From Neofusicoccum parvum (lineage: Eukaryota > Ascomycota > Dothideomycetes > Botryosphaeriales > Botryosphaeriaceae), in NCBI GenBank assembly GCA_020912385.1, contig CP087218.1:1116001-1180000 (forward strand): DNA of 64,000 nt, given 5' to 3'. The notes below the pieces were generated by a model. It had not been told where the DNA came from. It did not search any database and was given only the letters and a program-made list of their open reading frames with translations. This document shows positions 11,286 through 23,182 of the stretch, one piece after another. The stretch's first letter is position 1. Each line of letters opens with the position of its first letter. Made by a program: the position numbers and the translations under genes.

Positions 11286-13212
11286 ATGGTCGACTGGCGC
11301 GCCGTAGCCCGCGACAAGCGCGCCGCGCAGGCCGCCCTCATCCCGCCCTCGCTCCGGCTGGCCAGCGTGCCGGACGGCCTCGTCGACGCGGTCGGGCACG
11401 TCGAGTCGTGCGGGCTGCTCTCGGCGGAGGAGCTGCGGCTGACGGCGACCACGGACGGGCGCGCGCTGGCGAGCATGCTGGCGGCGGGCGAGGTGTCGAG
11501 CGCGGGCGTGGCGGCGGCGTTCGTCAAGCGCGCGGCCGCGCTGCACCAGCTGACCGGCTGCTGCACCGAGCTGTTCTTCGACGCCGCGCTGCGCCGCGCC
11601 GAGGCGCTGGACCGCCACCTGCAGGAGACGGGGGAGGTGGTTGGCCCGCTGCATGGGCTGCCGGTGTCGGTGAAGGATGGGTTTGATGTTGAGGGCGTGG
11701 ATTCCACCGTCGGTAGGTGTGGCTCCGTGTGGGGGATGCTGGGGGCGAGGGCTGACTGTTTTGCGTGAAGGGTGGGTCGGCCTCGTGGGGAAACCTGCGC
11801 CCAGGAACGGCCCGGAGGTTGAGTTCCTGCTGGGGCTGGGGGCGGTGATATACTGCAAGACCAACATCCCGCAGTCTCTCATGGTAGGCGTGGATGCGTT
11901 CGTTGTTGGCGGCTGGGCTGAGTGCTGAGTTCAGATGTCGGACTCCTACAACCACGTCTTCGGGCAAAGCGTCAACCCGTTCAACCGCAATCTCATTTCA
12001 GGAGGCAGCTCGGGCGGTGAAGGCGCTCTTGTCGGCGGCCGTGGCAGCATCCTCGGAATCGGGACGGACATTGGCGGTTCGATACGCATTCCTGCCTGCC
12101 TTCAGGGGCTCTACGGTCTCAGTCCGACTGTGGGACGCATCCCTTTTGGGAAATCTGCGTGAGGGCACTCGACCAGAGTCGGATGGACAGTTGCTCACGA
12201 AATCACAGGCAAGACCAGGAGTACATCGTGCCGCCAGTAGCAGGACCTTTGACTCACAGCCTTTCCACGTTGGAGTTGTATCTGGACTCGTTCTTATCCA
12301 CAGACCCGTGGAACGTCGATCCGAGGCTGTTCCCTGTCCCCTGGCGAAAAGAGCTGGCCGAGCTGCCTAAGAAGCCGCTGAAGCTTGCGTTCATCTTTGA
12401 CGATGGCGTCGTCAAACCGCAGCCCCCTGTCGCCAGGGCGATCCGGGAAGTGGCCGAGAAGTTGAAGGCGGCCGGCCATGAAGGTAAGTGTCTCTTGCTC
12501 GCTTCCAGACGGACGGACTGATGAAAGGCAGTGGTCGAGTGGGATACCTCTCTGCACGAAGAAGGGATCAAACTTTGGTATAAAGCCGTGTTGGCGGACG
12601 GCGGGAAAAAGTGCCGAGACACCTGCGCATTGATCGGAGAGCCGTTGATCGAGGGTATGGTCGTGGGTCAGGAGAAGGACTTCCTCAGCATTGCTCAGCG
12701 CCAAGAGGTACGAAACCACCTCTTTCGTGTCACTTCTTGGGAAGCAGCGAAGTACTGACCCATCAAAGCTCTCCGCGACCAAACTCGCCTTCGAGAAGAC
12801 TTTCCTCGCGCAGTGGAACGCGGCCGGCATTGACGGCATCATCATGCCCGTGCTCCCGTGGGTGAACTACACCCCCAAGACGTGGGTACGTAGTAAGCAG
12901 TGGCTGGGCTACTCGGCCCTGTGGAACCTGTTGAACTATGCTGCGCTCACCGTGCCGGGCTCGCGGGTTGATGCGAAGGTCGATCAGCCAGGGGAGGAGT
13001 GGAAGAAGCACATACCGAGGAATGATTCGGATGCGTTTAATTATGAGCAATGTGAGTATTTCGGCTACGGTGTAATGTTCAGGTTTACTGAAAGTGATGC
13101 AGATGATGTCGAGCTGGTGAAAGGCATGCCAGTGGGGCTGCAGGTTGTCACTGGGAGGTTTGGAGAGGAGAAGGCGGTTGCGATTGCGAAGGTGCTTGAG
13201 AGCTTAAAGTAA
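11286..13212 (+). CDS. Amidase signature (AS) family hydrolase, FAAH/acetamidase type
   Basis: Seven exons (11286-11712, 11771-11883, 11935-12158, 12209-12483, 12532-12707, 12769-13051, 13103-13212) give 535 residues. The Ser-cis-Ser-Lys machinery is complete: Lys130 in LPVSVKDGF, Ser205 in [10 protein letters not shown] and nucleophile Ser229 in [10 protein letters not shown]. The spacings of 75 and 24 residues equal those in fatty acid amide hydrolase (142/217/241). GPLTHS after the core and a PVLPW segment near residue 420 are usual for fungal amidases. It hydrolyses an amide bond, but the substrate cannot be read from sequence. The first exon is very GC-rich. There is no obvious signal peptide, so cytosolic or membrane-associated. 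Confidence 0.88.
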
Positions 13213-13900
13213 TTGTGGACTCATTCCTGCACATCCTGATGCTCGGTAGAGACATAGAGAAATAGCACAGAGTATTACTCTATCGCTGAAGAAGCGGAGT
13301 TTAAGTCTTCTGGAGAGGTCACGAATATTTTCGGGTTTGAGAAGTGTAGACGCGGAGCGTATCGGTACCCAACGACATCCAGGTAAGTCAAAGGATGTGA
13401 AGCGTGGGAATACCTCTACCCGAGTGTTTAGTAGCTACACAGCCAGCGGGGATAGTCTAGAGGTCTTGTCGAGAATGTCTGTCAGGCTTCGTTGTTCTTT
13501 GTCTTGGTACTATGTTCCTGAGGACGATGCCCTCCAAACACTCTGTGCATACTTTCTACCTCACCTATCTTTCTCATCGCTCCAACCATTCTAAGTAAAA
13601 TTCTGAGTTTCCTCCACTATCACACAAATCAAAGGCACAGTGTCTCTAAGCACCACGTCAAGCAACATGCATCAACAATGTCGCACATTGTACACTGAAC
13701 CCCATCAATACAAAGCCATTGTTCTCCTATAAGTACAACCCCTTCATGCATATAAAAAAAACATCCATATGCTTAAATTCTAACCCCATCATCACAACCG
13801 ATCACTCACTTGGAGCAGGTACTCCGAAGATCCATCAAACCCACCAATTACTTGCACTCTCACCACGAAATCCACAGCCTCCCCCTATACCCCACCCATC
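13213..13900. other. Intergenic between amidase and small membrane protein gene
   Basis: AT-richer than the flanking exons. No coding region or RNA gene recognised. Confidence 0.5.
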
Positions 13901-14455
13901 ATGGCCCCTTCCCAACCCGACGTTGTTCTCTCGGGCTCCGTAATCGCCACCATCGTCATCTTCGCCTCCCTCCTCTTCCTCTTCCTCCTCTTCTTCACCG
14001 TCAGGTACATTTTCATCGCCCGCCGCGCCAGACGCGCCGCCGCCCGCCGCCGCCACCAGATGCGCGACCCCGAACGCGGCCGCACCGCCTCGGCCGACCG
14101 GCACGAGCTGCATGAACTCCTCCCCGTCGTCCCCGCACCGGCCGCCCACTCGCGCCTGTCCACACAGCAGCAGGAGGAGGGCGGAGCGGCGGACGTGGCG
14201 CTCCGGCCCGCGGCGGTGCGGGCCCCGCGGCCGCGGTCCATGCCTGCGTACCAGGCGGACACGCCGCTTCCGGCGCTGCCGCGCGCGGCCGTGGTGGCGA
14301 GGGAGAGGAGGAGGGCTCCGTTGGCGCCGACGGTGGTGTTGGAGCGGGCGGGGCCGGTGGGAAGGACGACGCCGGAGCAGCCGGTTTTTGAGGTCGGGGA
14401 GGATGAGGAGGCGGAGGAGGCTGCGTCGGGGCCTGGTTCTTGGCGCCGCCACTGA
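13901..14455 (+). CDS. Small single-pass membrane protein, unknown function
   Basis: A single exon of 184 codons after a C-rich leader. Residues about 9-34 form one strong membrane segment (SGSVIATIVIFASLLFLFLL followed by FFTVRYIFI). An Arg-rich stretch (ARRARRAAARRRHQMRDPER) follows at once, which by the positive-inside rule puts the long tail in the cytosol. The tail is Ala/Pro/Arg-rich with an acidic end, probably disordered. I do not recognise a family. The clear membrane segment right after the ATG argues for a real gene, but the GC-rich tail could be partly spurious. Confidence 0.55.
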   Translation: MAPSQPDVVLSGSVIATIVIFASLLFLFLLFFTVRYIFIARRARRAAARRRHQMRDPERGRTASADRHELHELLPVVPAPAAHSRLSTQQQEEGGAADVALRPAAVRAPRPRSMPAYQADTPLPALPRAAVVARERRRAPLAPTVVLERAGPVGRTTPEQPVFEVGEDEEAEEAASGPGSWRRH

Positions 14456-14723
14456 GGAGTGGGAAGAGGAGGAGGAGCAGGTCGGTTGTAAATGGGTGAC
14501 TTGTAGGCCGAGGGCCCTGGTCGTCTTTCGGAGTGAGAACGAGAGAACTGGAAAGACGCCGTTCTGCTACTCATGGGCAGCATCCTGGAGATGTTTCCGC
14601 TCTGGTGTTCGGCGCTAGTTGTTAAGTATCCATATTTCCTTTTCCCCAATTGAATGATTCCACGTAAACTTGTGTGCGAAAGCCTTGTGACCAACTAGTC
14701 CAATAATTTTGGCAGGGGTTCCC

Positions 14724-15627
14724 TTATTTTGTGTTGACCTTCCTCCAGATGTCTTGAGATGAGATGAGGGAACTGATAATGCTGGTAATGGCCACTGCTG
14801 CTGGTGAGACAGGTGTGTAATTGACCACAGCACCCGGAGTTAACAAGTCACAGGAGGCACCAACGAGTTGGCGCAGAAGGACGTGGCGACGTTTTCTAGC
14901 CTTCCCGAGTGCTTGCTTCTTGTCTTGTATCGATTCCTTCTTCTTCGCTGGCTTTGGCTTTTCCTTAGGCTCTTTCTCGGACGCGATGTCCTTTTCAGTA
15001 ATGCTGGTGGAGCCATTCCCGTTTGCAGTGACACTTTTTGCTCCGATCTCAGCTTGCAGCCGGACAATGTCGCCCCGGTTCATATAGAGATGGTAGCAGG
15101 TGAGGATGATAGAGCACGTGATGGAGTAGAACCAAAAGCGCATCGACTCGACGAAAAACATGGGCGCCCACGAAGATTTTCGTAGCCCCATTGCGTCAAT
15201 CTGAACAAGGCGCATACAAGTCAGCTGAAGCTGACAGCTGACGGTGCGAGAACAAGCAAAAACGGGAACAAAGACGTACAATGGTGAATGCCTCGGTGAA
15301 TAGGAACATGCCCAAGTACGACCACTTGGCAACATTCAGCAAAGCGAGCACACCCTCGCGCTCGCTTTCGACGACGGCCTCGTTGTCGCGCAACGCGTCG
15401 GCGGCCACCAGGGCACAGTCGATCCACTTGAAGATGCGGAAGTAACGGCGGCCGAGAGCAAAGTGCTTGCGGAGGGCACCGCTGATGTCGACCAGCTGGG
15501 CGGCTTCGTCGGTCTCGACCGAGGCGAAGATGCTCACGCTCAGCTGGGCGATGCCCTGCAGCAGACGCAGCGTCTTCTCCAGGGCGGCGGCATCGTTCAT
15601 GAAGCGCGTGAACTCGACGAGGGACAT
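14724..15627 (-). CDS. PEX11: Peroxisomal membrane protein PEX11
   Basis: Exons 15627-15280 and 15200-14724 give 274 residues. The N-terminus (EFTRFMNDAAALEKTLRLLQ) is the amphipathic PEX11 helix that bends the peroxisomal membrane. LRKHFALGRRYFRIFKW is a family block, followed by WSYLGMFLFTEAF and, after the intron, a second hydrophobic region (WAPMFFVESMRFWFYSITCS). A lysine-rich insert at about residues 180-205 separates this from the hydrophobic C-terminus (VAITSIISSLISSQDIWRKV). PEX11 drives peroxisome elongation and division. It is divergent from the aminopeptidase gene, with 825 bases between start codons. Confidence 0.92.
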
Positions 15628-16452
15628 GTTTCCGAGCAGCCGACAAGCGACGGACTGAAGACGAATGAAGCTGGAGCGCCTGAGTGAGTCCGGTCGGCGT
15701 GTCTCAGTCGGTCAGGTCGCCCGCAACCAGGCGGAGCAGCGCAGCGCTGGGGAGACGGCGAGGCTTGGGCGGCGGAGGACAGGCCATGTCGACGGAGTGT
15801 CCGAGGACAGATGGCCCGCTTATCGCCGTAGGGCTGGGCATGGGCCGTGGCGTGGGCCGGCAACGGTGGTGAGCAGCCGACTCCAGTGTGAAACTGCGCG
15901 GGCGGGCCGGGCTCGCGCACGCCATCGCGCAGTCACGTGGGTGGCTGTCCCGAGCCCGGCGCCCCAGCAGCGCTCTGCATGCGTGCTCTGGCGACACTGC
16001 TGGCACGGGTGAGCAGGCTGGCATGACTGCATGCGGCTGCTGCTGGCACGCCCGCGGGGAGTTGCGAGCTGTGCAGGCGGGCAGTGCGGAGTGCAAATCG
16101 GGCCAATGGCAAAACTTCGTCTCGTTCCGCGCCGCGCCGTCGCTCGCGCTCCTGGTGCCCCGAGGCCGTCGTCGTCGTCATGTCTGCCCTGCGACGCACG
16201 TGTTGGAGGCAGCATCTCAAGCTTCCTAGTTGGCGCCAGCCCGGCCGGGCAACCTGCGCAGGCCAGATCGCGGGGTTCCACTCGTCGAGCTTGGCGGGGC
16301 AACGGCGGCTTAAGACAGCTCTGCACTCCAGCGCCTCGCAACCCACGCGCTCCTCCCGCCCTCTGCCCAACCCGCGCCAGCTTGTGTGAGCTTCCAATCC
16401 GTCATTGCCCCTGTCGCGGCCCTGCAGCACCGAGTCGTGGATGAGAGCAGCC
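15628..16452. other. Shared divergent promoter region, PEX11 and M1 aminopeptidase
   Basis: GC-rich region between two divergent start codons. Long ORFs on both strands are composition artefacts. No specific operator identified. Confidence 0.5.
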
Positions 16453-19400
16453 ATGGCGTCCGACCGAGACGTTCTTCCTGACACGTGAGACTTCTCCAGG
16501 CACCTCCCCGCCAACCGGCCTTGTTCTGCTGCTCTAACCGCCCCCCGCAGCGTCAAGCCCTCCAACTATGCCATCTCGCTCTATGACCTGGAGTTCGGCG
16601 GCTCCTTCGGCTACCAGGGCACTGTCATCATCTCCGCCGAGATCCGCAAGCCGACCAAGCAGATCGTGCTCAACACCCATCAGCTGAAGATCCACGAGGC
16701 CTCCGTTGTGACCGAGCACACCAAGACTCAGCAGTCCATCAAGACCACCAATGTCTCGTACGATGAGAAGAACCAGCGTGCTACCCTCACCTTCGACCAG
16801 GAGCTTCCTGCCTCGTCCAAGGCCGACGTCACCATCAAGTTCCAGGGCACCATCAACAATGCAAGCTCCGCCCCTGCCCACGGCTCCCGTCTGAGATCCC
16901 CAAACTGACAGCAAGCCAGTTGATGGCCGGTTTCTACCGCTCAAAGTACAAGCCCGCTGCTCCTCCCGCCGCCTCCGTCGCCAAGGATGACGAGCACCAC
17001 TACATGTTCAGCACTCAGTTTGAGTCCTGCGACGCTCGTAGGGCTTTCCCCTGCTTTGACGAGCCCAACCTCAAGGCCACCTTTGACTTCGAGATTGAGA
17101 TTCCCGAGGATCAGGTTGCGCTCAGCAACATGCCCGAGAAGGAGATCAAGAAGGCATCGAAGCCTGGCTTCCAGATCGTTTCCTTCGAGAAGACGCCGGT
17201 CATGAGCACCTATCTCCTTGCCTGGTGTGTTGGAGACTTTGAGTACGTCGAGGATTTCACCCGCAGAAAGTACAACGGCAAGGCCCTGCCCGTCCGTGTC
17301 TACACTACCAGGGGCCTCAAGGACCAGGGTCGTTTCGCTCTCGAGCACGCTCACAAGACTGTCGACTACTTCTCCGAGGTTCGTACCACTCCGCCTATGC
17401 AAATTTCTAAATGGGGCTGATAGATGAGACAGATCTTCCGCATCGAGTATCCCTTGCCTAAAGTCGACCTCATCGCCGTGCATGAATTTGTAAAACTCCC
17501 TCTTTCCTACGTGCCCCTGTGTTAGTGACGACAATGCTTGGCTAATACCTCTTTAGCCAATCATAAGTCGTCCCTTTTATTTGCTTCTGCCTTCCCAGTT
17601 GTGGAGCTGTTCGGCTAACATCTCGTCGTAGTCACACGGTGCCATGGAGAACTGGGGTCTCATCACCTACAGGTAAGCATGCTATAACTAGTCCCCCATC
17701 CAAAGGCTCTCGCTAACTCCATGGGAAGAACCACTACTGTGTTGTTCGACCCGGAGAAGTCGGACCAGAAGTACAAGAACAGAGTCGCCTATGTCGTTGC
17801 TCACGAGCTTGCTCATCAATGGTTCGGCAACCTGGTCACGATGGATTGGTGGAGCGAGGTACTTCTCACCCAAACCAACAACCCTACGTGTTTACTAACG
17901 TCAGGGTAGCTGTGGCTCAACGAGGGTTTTGCCACGTGGGTCGGTTGGTTGGCTGTGCACCACCTTCACCCAGGTACGCCATCTTGATCTATCATCCGGG
18001 CAGTTTGCTGACTCTCTCGTAGAATGGAACGTTTGGGGACAGTTCTGCGTACGTCAGCGTCGAGGTACAATTCCATATCTACCATGTGCTGACAAGATAA
18101 TGCCTGACTTAGAGCGAATCTCTGCAATCAGCCTTCTCCCTTGACTCCCTTCGCAACTCCCACCCCATCGAGGTGCCTGTTAGGAACGCTTTGGAAGTCG
18201 ACCAGATCTTCGACCACATCAGCTACTTGAAGGGTAGCTCCGTCATTCGCATGCTGAGTGCCCATCTTGGTGTCGAGACCTTCCTTCTCGGTGTCTCCCA
18301 GTATCTGAATGCGCACAAGTATGGAAACGCGACAACAAATGACCTGTGGTCAGCGTTGAGCAAGGCCTCGGGTCAGGATGTCAACACCTTCATGGACCCC
18401 TGGATCCGCAAGATCGGTTTCCCTGTCGTCACCGTCGCTGAGGAGCCCGGCCAAATCAGCGTGCAGCAGCGCCGCTTCCTTCTTTCAGGTGATGTGAAGA
18501 CAGAGGAGGATCAGACCACTTGGTGGATCCCGCTCGGACTTAAGACGGCTTCCAAGACAGAGAGCAGCACCGCAGGAGCTCTGACCACCAAGGAGGACAC
18601 GATCCGTGGTGTTGATGAAAGCTTCTACAAGCTGAACGCAGATCAGACTGGCTTCTACAGGACAAACTACCCGCCTGCGCGCCTTCTCAAGCTTGCTGAG
18701 AACAAGGACAAGCTCAGCATCGAGGATAAGATTGGCCTTGTTGGAGATGCAGCAGCCTTGGCACAGTCGGGCGATGCCACCACGGCCGCTTTCCTGGCAC
18801 TTCTCGAGGGATTCCAGAGCGAGTATGAGTACATGTAGGTGAAGCCCGCTTTGATGGTGCTGACATCTGCTTACATCTTTCCAGTGTCTGGCAACAGATT
18901 CTCCTCACATTGGGCAATGTTCGTTCCATCTTCTCTGAGAATGAGGAGATCTCGAAGGGTCTTCGTCTGCTCACGCGCAAGCTGGTGACGCCGGCCACCG
19001 ATAAGATCGGATGGGAGTTCGCCGAGAATGAGGATTTCCTCAAGGGCCAGCTTCGGTCTCTCCTGATCTCGGCCGCCGGTCTCGCCGGGCACGAGGGGTG
19101 AGAATTCCCCACTCGAATTTCGCTTCGTACGATTGAATAGCGCTGACAAGACTCGTAGTACCATCAAGGAGGCGCAACGCCGGTTCGCAGCGTACCAGGG
19201 CGGCGACAAGAAGGCCATCCACCCGTCGCTTCGCGGCCCCATCTACAAGATTGTGGTGACGGAGGGCGGCGAGCAGGGTTTCGAGGCGATCAAGCAGGAG
19301 TTCATCAACAACACATCGATCGACGGCAGGGAGATTTGCCTGCAGGCGCTCGGACGTGTGCAGACGCCGGAGCTCGCAAAGGCTTACCTCGATTTCCTCT

Positions 19401-19753
19401 TTTCGCCGGCGGTGCCCGTTCAGGACATGCACAGTGGGGCGGCGGCGCTGGCAGCAAACTCGAAGACGCGGCACACGCTGTGGAGCTACATCAAGGAGCA
19501 CTGGGACAGCAAGGTGTACCCCGAGCTGAGCGGCAACATGGTGGTGCTGGACCGCTTCATCAAGCTCTCGCTCGCCAAGTTCGCCAGCTACGAGGTTGCG
19601 GAGGACGTCAAGGCTTTCTTCGCCAACAAGGACTGCAAGGGCTTCGATCGGGCGCTCGCGCAGTCGGATGATATCATGACTGGTGGCGCCAAGTACCGTG
19701 AGAGGGACAGCGCGGTCGTCAAGGAGTGGCTCTCGGCGCACGGCTACCTCTAA
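16453..19753 (+). CDS. APE2: M1 family zinc aminopeptidase (Ape2/Aap1 type)
   Basis: Eleven exons (16453-16484, 16551-16860, 16920-17378, 17433-17489, 17632-17672, 17729-17858, 17910-17973, 18023-18048, 18113-18834, 18885-19097, 19159-19753) give 882 residues. The gluzincin set is complete: exopeptidase motif GAMEN at 289-293, HELAH at 325-329 (zinc His325 and His329, catalytic Glu326) and the third zinc ligand Glu348 in LWLNEGFA. The C-terminal ERAP1-like helical domain runs to the end. It removes N-terminal residues from peptides, in the cytosol or periplasm in yeast relatives. An in-frame ATG at 16441 would add four residues; 16453 has the better context (GCCATGG). Intron 2 (16861-16919) has a GC donor. 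Confidence 0.95.
16861..16919 (+). other. GC-AG intron in the aminopeptidase gene
   Basis: The exon ends ...ATCAACAAT and is followed by GCAAGC. The acceptor is AGCCAG before TTGATGGCC. Only this splice joins GTINN to [10 protein letters not shown], the conserved M1 sequence, and no suitable GT donor lies nearby. A CTGAC branch site is at about 16905. Confidence 0.85.
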
Positions 19754-20540
19754 ACAGCCCTTCTTCGTGGAGAGACTAAAGTGGAGCGCTGGAGCAGGCA
19801 GGTGGTGTAGGGGAGCTGGCGGTGGATAACATCATGCAGACGTAGCTGAGACAATCGTTCGATGCCGTGGAGGTGTCAGATTTGGGAAGGAATGGAAAAA
19901 TGGTGAGCCAACATCGGCAGTTGCTCGAGAATTTTGATGCGTGTGATGGGCGGGTGTGAGCAGATCGGCGGCGCCGGTGCCCGCTGGGCTGGCCTGGTAG
20001 CTGGTTCCCTGCAGGAGCGTAGGGAGAGTCGTACGAGCGTTTTGCCGCAACGGGCGGCGTGAGAAGGCGTGCCGCGCGCAGGCCGAAAGCGGAGAAGAGG
20101 GTTGGGAGTCGGATTGCGAATAGGGCGGCGCGCATTGGGCGGCGCGGCGGGCGTGGCGTGGGCGCGAGGGAGCGGAGCGGGCACGAACGGGCGTCCCCGC
20201 ACAACACGTGAGGGGCCGGCCAGCTGGACCCGGCGCGCACGGGCCCGGTGACCTGATCGCCGTGGACTGATCTTTTGCACGGCCAGAGCTCGACCGACGA
20301 AACACCACCCGCCAGCCAGTGCCACGGACGAATAAATTGGTGACAGCGCCGCCCGCTCCGAGCAGCATTCCCCCTCGCATCCAGCCCGCCCATGTCCGTG
20401 TCCTAGCCGTCCGGACTGCACTCTCCCCAACTCCTCACTCCCCAATCCCGCGAGCTCTCCGCAAGCAGGAAGCTCCCCACCGCACCCCTCCCGCTCTCAC
20501 TCGCACCCCCGCGCGCCAGATCCCGCCAATTGCTGTCACC
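19754..20540. other. Intergenic between aminopeptidase and HEM13
   Basis: GC-rich, with overlapping ORFs on the minus strand (19776-20445) of Arg/Pro/Ala-rich composition that I take as noncoding. It should contain the HEM13 promoter. From about 20400 the sequence is C-rich, like a 5' leader. An in-frame ATG at 20319 would add 74 low-complexity residues and was not chosen. Confidence 0.5.
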
Positions 20541-21974
20541 ATGTCCGTGGTACGTAGTGCTTCCTCTTCTGCTCCTTCCTTCTTCCGCGCCTACCGGCCG
20601 CCGCCCTTCTTCCAGCGCTCGTACGTGCCGTCGGTGCGGCCCAGCTTCTTCACGCCCGAGACGCTGTCGTCCGCGCGACTACGCCACCTCCGCGCCGCCC
20701 GTGCCCTCCCGGCGACCCGCCGTCACGTCTCCAGCGGGGGCGCGCCCACGCCGCCGGGACGACCGCCAGGGCCCCAGGGACCGGGCGGCGTGTGGGCGCC
20801 CAAGACGCGGATCGCGATCGGGGTGGTGTTTGTGGGCGCGTTGATATACTCGATGGTACGGGGATTGGTGATGGCGACGCGTTGATTCTTGCTGGATTTC
20901 TCTCTTTTTTTTTTTTCGTGGTGTCTTTGCTGACGGCTGGCGCTCCCGCAGGCAACCGAAGACGTCCAGAACCTGGACGGGCTGTCGCTCGCGGAGCAAG
21001 ACAAGCTGACGAAGCGCGAATCGGGCGTGTCGGCGTCGTCGCCGATGCGGCTGCGCATGGAGAAGTTCATCCACGAGCAGCAGAAGGAGATCGTGCAGTC
21101 GCTGGAGGAGGTGGACGGGAAGTTCTTCCAGGTGGACACGTGGGAGCGGCCGCACGGCGGAGGAGGCATAACGTGCGTGCTGCAGGAGGGCAACGTGTTC
21201 GAGAAGGCGGGCGTCAACACGTCGGTGGTGTACGGCACGCTGCCGCGCGCCGCCATCGCCAAGATGCGCGTCAACCACAAGGCGCTCGACCCGGATGTCG
21301 AGTCGCTGGAGTTCTTCGCCGCCGGGCTGTCGCTCGTGCTGCACCCGTGGAACCCGATGGCGCCGACGGTGCACCTCAACTACCGCTACTTCGAGACGTG
21401 CGACCCGCGCGACAACAACACCCACGCGTGGTGGTTCGGCGGCGGCTGCGACCTGACGCCGTCGTACCTGTTCGACGAGGACGCCATCCACTTCCACAAG
21501 ACGATCAAGGACGTGTGCGACCGCCACGACCGCGACTACTACCCGCGCTTCAAGCAGTGGTGCGACGACTACTTCTCGAACAAGCACCGCAGCGAGTCGC
21601 GCGGCGTCGGCGGCATCTTCTTCGACGACCTGGACGAGACCGAGAAGGACCAGGAGCAGCTGTTCTCGTTCATCCAGGACTGCCTGCGCGCCTTCATCCC
21701 GCAGTACCGCCCCATCATCGAGCGCCGCAAGGACATGCCCTACACCGACCACGAGAAGAACTGGCAGCAGATCCGCCGCGGCCGCTACGTCGAGTTCAAC
21801 CTCGTGCACGACCGCGGCACCAGCTTCGGCCTCAACACCCCCGGCAGCAGGGTCGAGAGCATCCTCATGAGCCTGCCGCTCACCGCCAGGTGGCAGTACA
21901 TGCACGAGCCCGAGAAGGGCAGCAGGGAGGAGCGGTTGCTGAGCGTGCTGAAGAAGCCGCAGGAGTGGGTGTAA
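20541..21974 (+). CDS. HEM13: Coproporphyrinogen III oxidase (oxygen-dependent)
   Basis: Exons 20541-20855 and 20952-21974 give 445 residues. Enzyme hallmarks are WERPHGGGGITCVLQEG, FFAAGLSLVLHPWNP, HLNYRYFE, WWFGGGCDLTPSYL and the C-terminal YVEFNLVHDRGTSFGL. It decarboxylates coproporphyrinogen III to protoporphyrinogen IX in haem synthesis. The first exon encodes an Arg/Ser-rich presequence (FFRAYRPPPFFQRSYVPSVR and on) and then one membrane segment at about residues 88-105 (TRIAIGVVFVGALIYSM). This predicts import and anchoring in the mitochondrial intermembrane space, unlike the cytosolic yeast enzyme. A possible poly(A) signal AATAAA lies at about 22024-22029. Confidence 0.96.
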
Positions 21975-23182
21975 GAGAGATGCTGCAAGAGAGGTGGTTG
22001 TACGAGAGGAGTTGATAATCTGTAAATAAAATCACGCATCAAGGATTATGGCACACCAGATGTTCGGCGCATGATGGGTGGGGTTTGATTCGTTTTTGGG
22101 CTGTCAAGATTTTTGTTCTTTTTTTGTATGTGCGAGGGTTACGGTATAGGGGCTAGATGTCGAGGTGCCTCTGATGTGAAAGAAAGATATCCCCCAAGTA
22201 TGAGCGTTGGTTGAGTCGTGATGCCAAATGACCTGGCAGGTTGCAATGGGCGGTTGGGCCGTTCGTCTGACCCAGCGCACTTGAGTGCCAGGGTACATGC
22301 CTTTCGTGAAAGCTGTTCACATATGGGCAATTGAAGCATCGTCTAGACGCGAATGTACAGTGAAATCAATGTCAATCTCGTCCGAATGAATAATTCAACT
22401 ACTTGTAAATGGAGCCACGTCTAACGTTACTATCACAAACGACCTCTTAGTAAATATATACCACATTAGCCGCAGCAATGGTTCCTCATGCCTTGAGCAG
22501 CTCTACAATTTTGAAAAGGCCTTGTGAAAATAGGAATATCCGGCTCCATAGCCGGCCGCCAGTTCTTCATGCATTTAGAGCCTTGCGGAGGAAAACGTTT
22601 GTCATTCGCCATTTCTCAGCTTTGCATTCGCTGATGACTACCGCATTCTACTAATGTAAATTCCAGCCTTCATAGTGAAACGGATTAAACGGTACCTTTG
22701 AGAGCATTCACCTCAGAGACGGGTGGTTTATGGGAAACTATGCTCTCTTCCTTGCTAATCCGTCCGCAGCTCACTGACAGATCTGAGTTGTCCAAGAATT
22801 ACAAAAGGCAGACGGATAAGCAAGTTCTTAGGCCTTTCATAGGTTCTAAGAAATGAAAGCTTACTTACAGTGATGATGGATAAAATTGTGACATGGCTAG
22901 GATTTAATTTCTTCTGCTGAACTTCAGTATTCTAGAGAACAATGTTCGCATGTTGTTTGGTCACAATTGGAGAAACAATGCGTTGTTCTTGGGGCGGCTC
23001 CGCGAGTTGGAAAACCAACTTCGATTAGCACAGTACGGGTCTGCAGGTGATTGTGCAGTCGGTGCTCACAAGGAAACGTTTCAAAGTGAAGAAGTGTTTC
23101 AGTAGAAGTGAGTTTCTATGACTTTTATCCCCACGAATCCATCCCGAGTACTCCCATCGCAATGCCAAACCAATTCAAAGCC
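21975..23182. other. Intergenic, AT-rich, between HEM13 and the sugar kinase gene (convergent)
   Basis: Holds two 3' UTRs and one copy of the roughly 80-bp palindromic repeat (22325-22402). The stretch 22403-23100 is AT-rich with no ORF of note. Confidence 0.6.
22325..22402 (-). repeat. MITE-like palindromic repeat, copy A
   Basis: About 78 bases. On the minus strand it reads AGTAGTTGAATTATTCATTC, then GGACG..., a core with TTTCACTGTACATTCGCGTC, and ends GATGCTTCAATTGCCC. Left and right ends are imperfect inverted repeats of each other (GTTGAA-n-CAT-TCGGA against TCTAGACGATGCTTCAA). It matches copies B, C and D below across its whole length. Confidence 0.7.

Noticed and set aside
20679..21905. 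408-codon ORF antisense to HEM13
   Set aside because: Shadow of a very GC-rich exon; Val/Ala/Arg-rich with no recognisable family.
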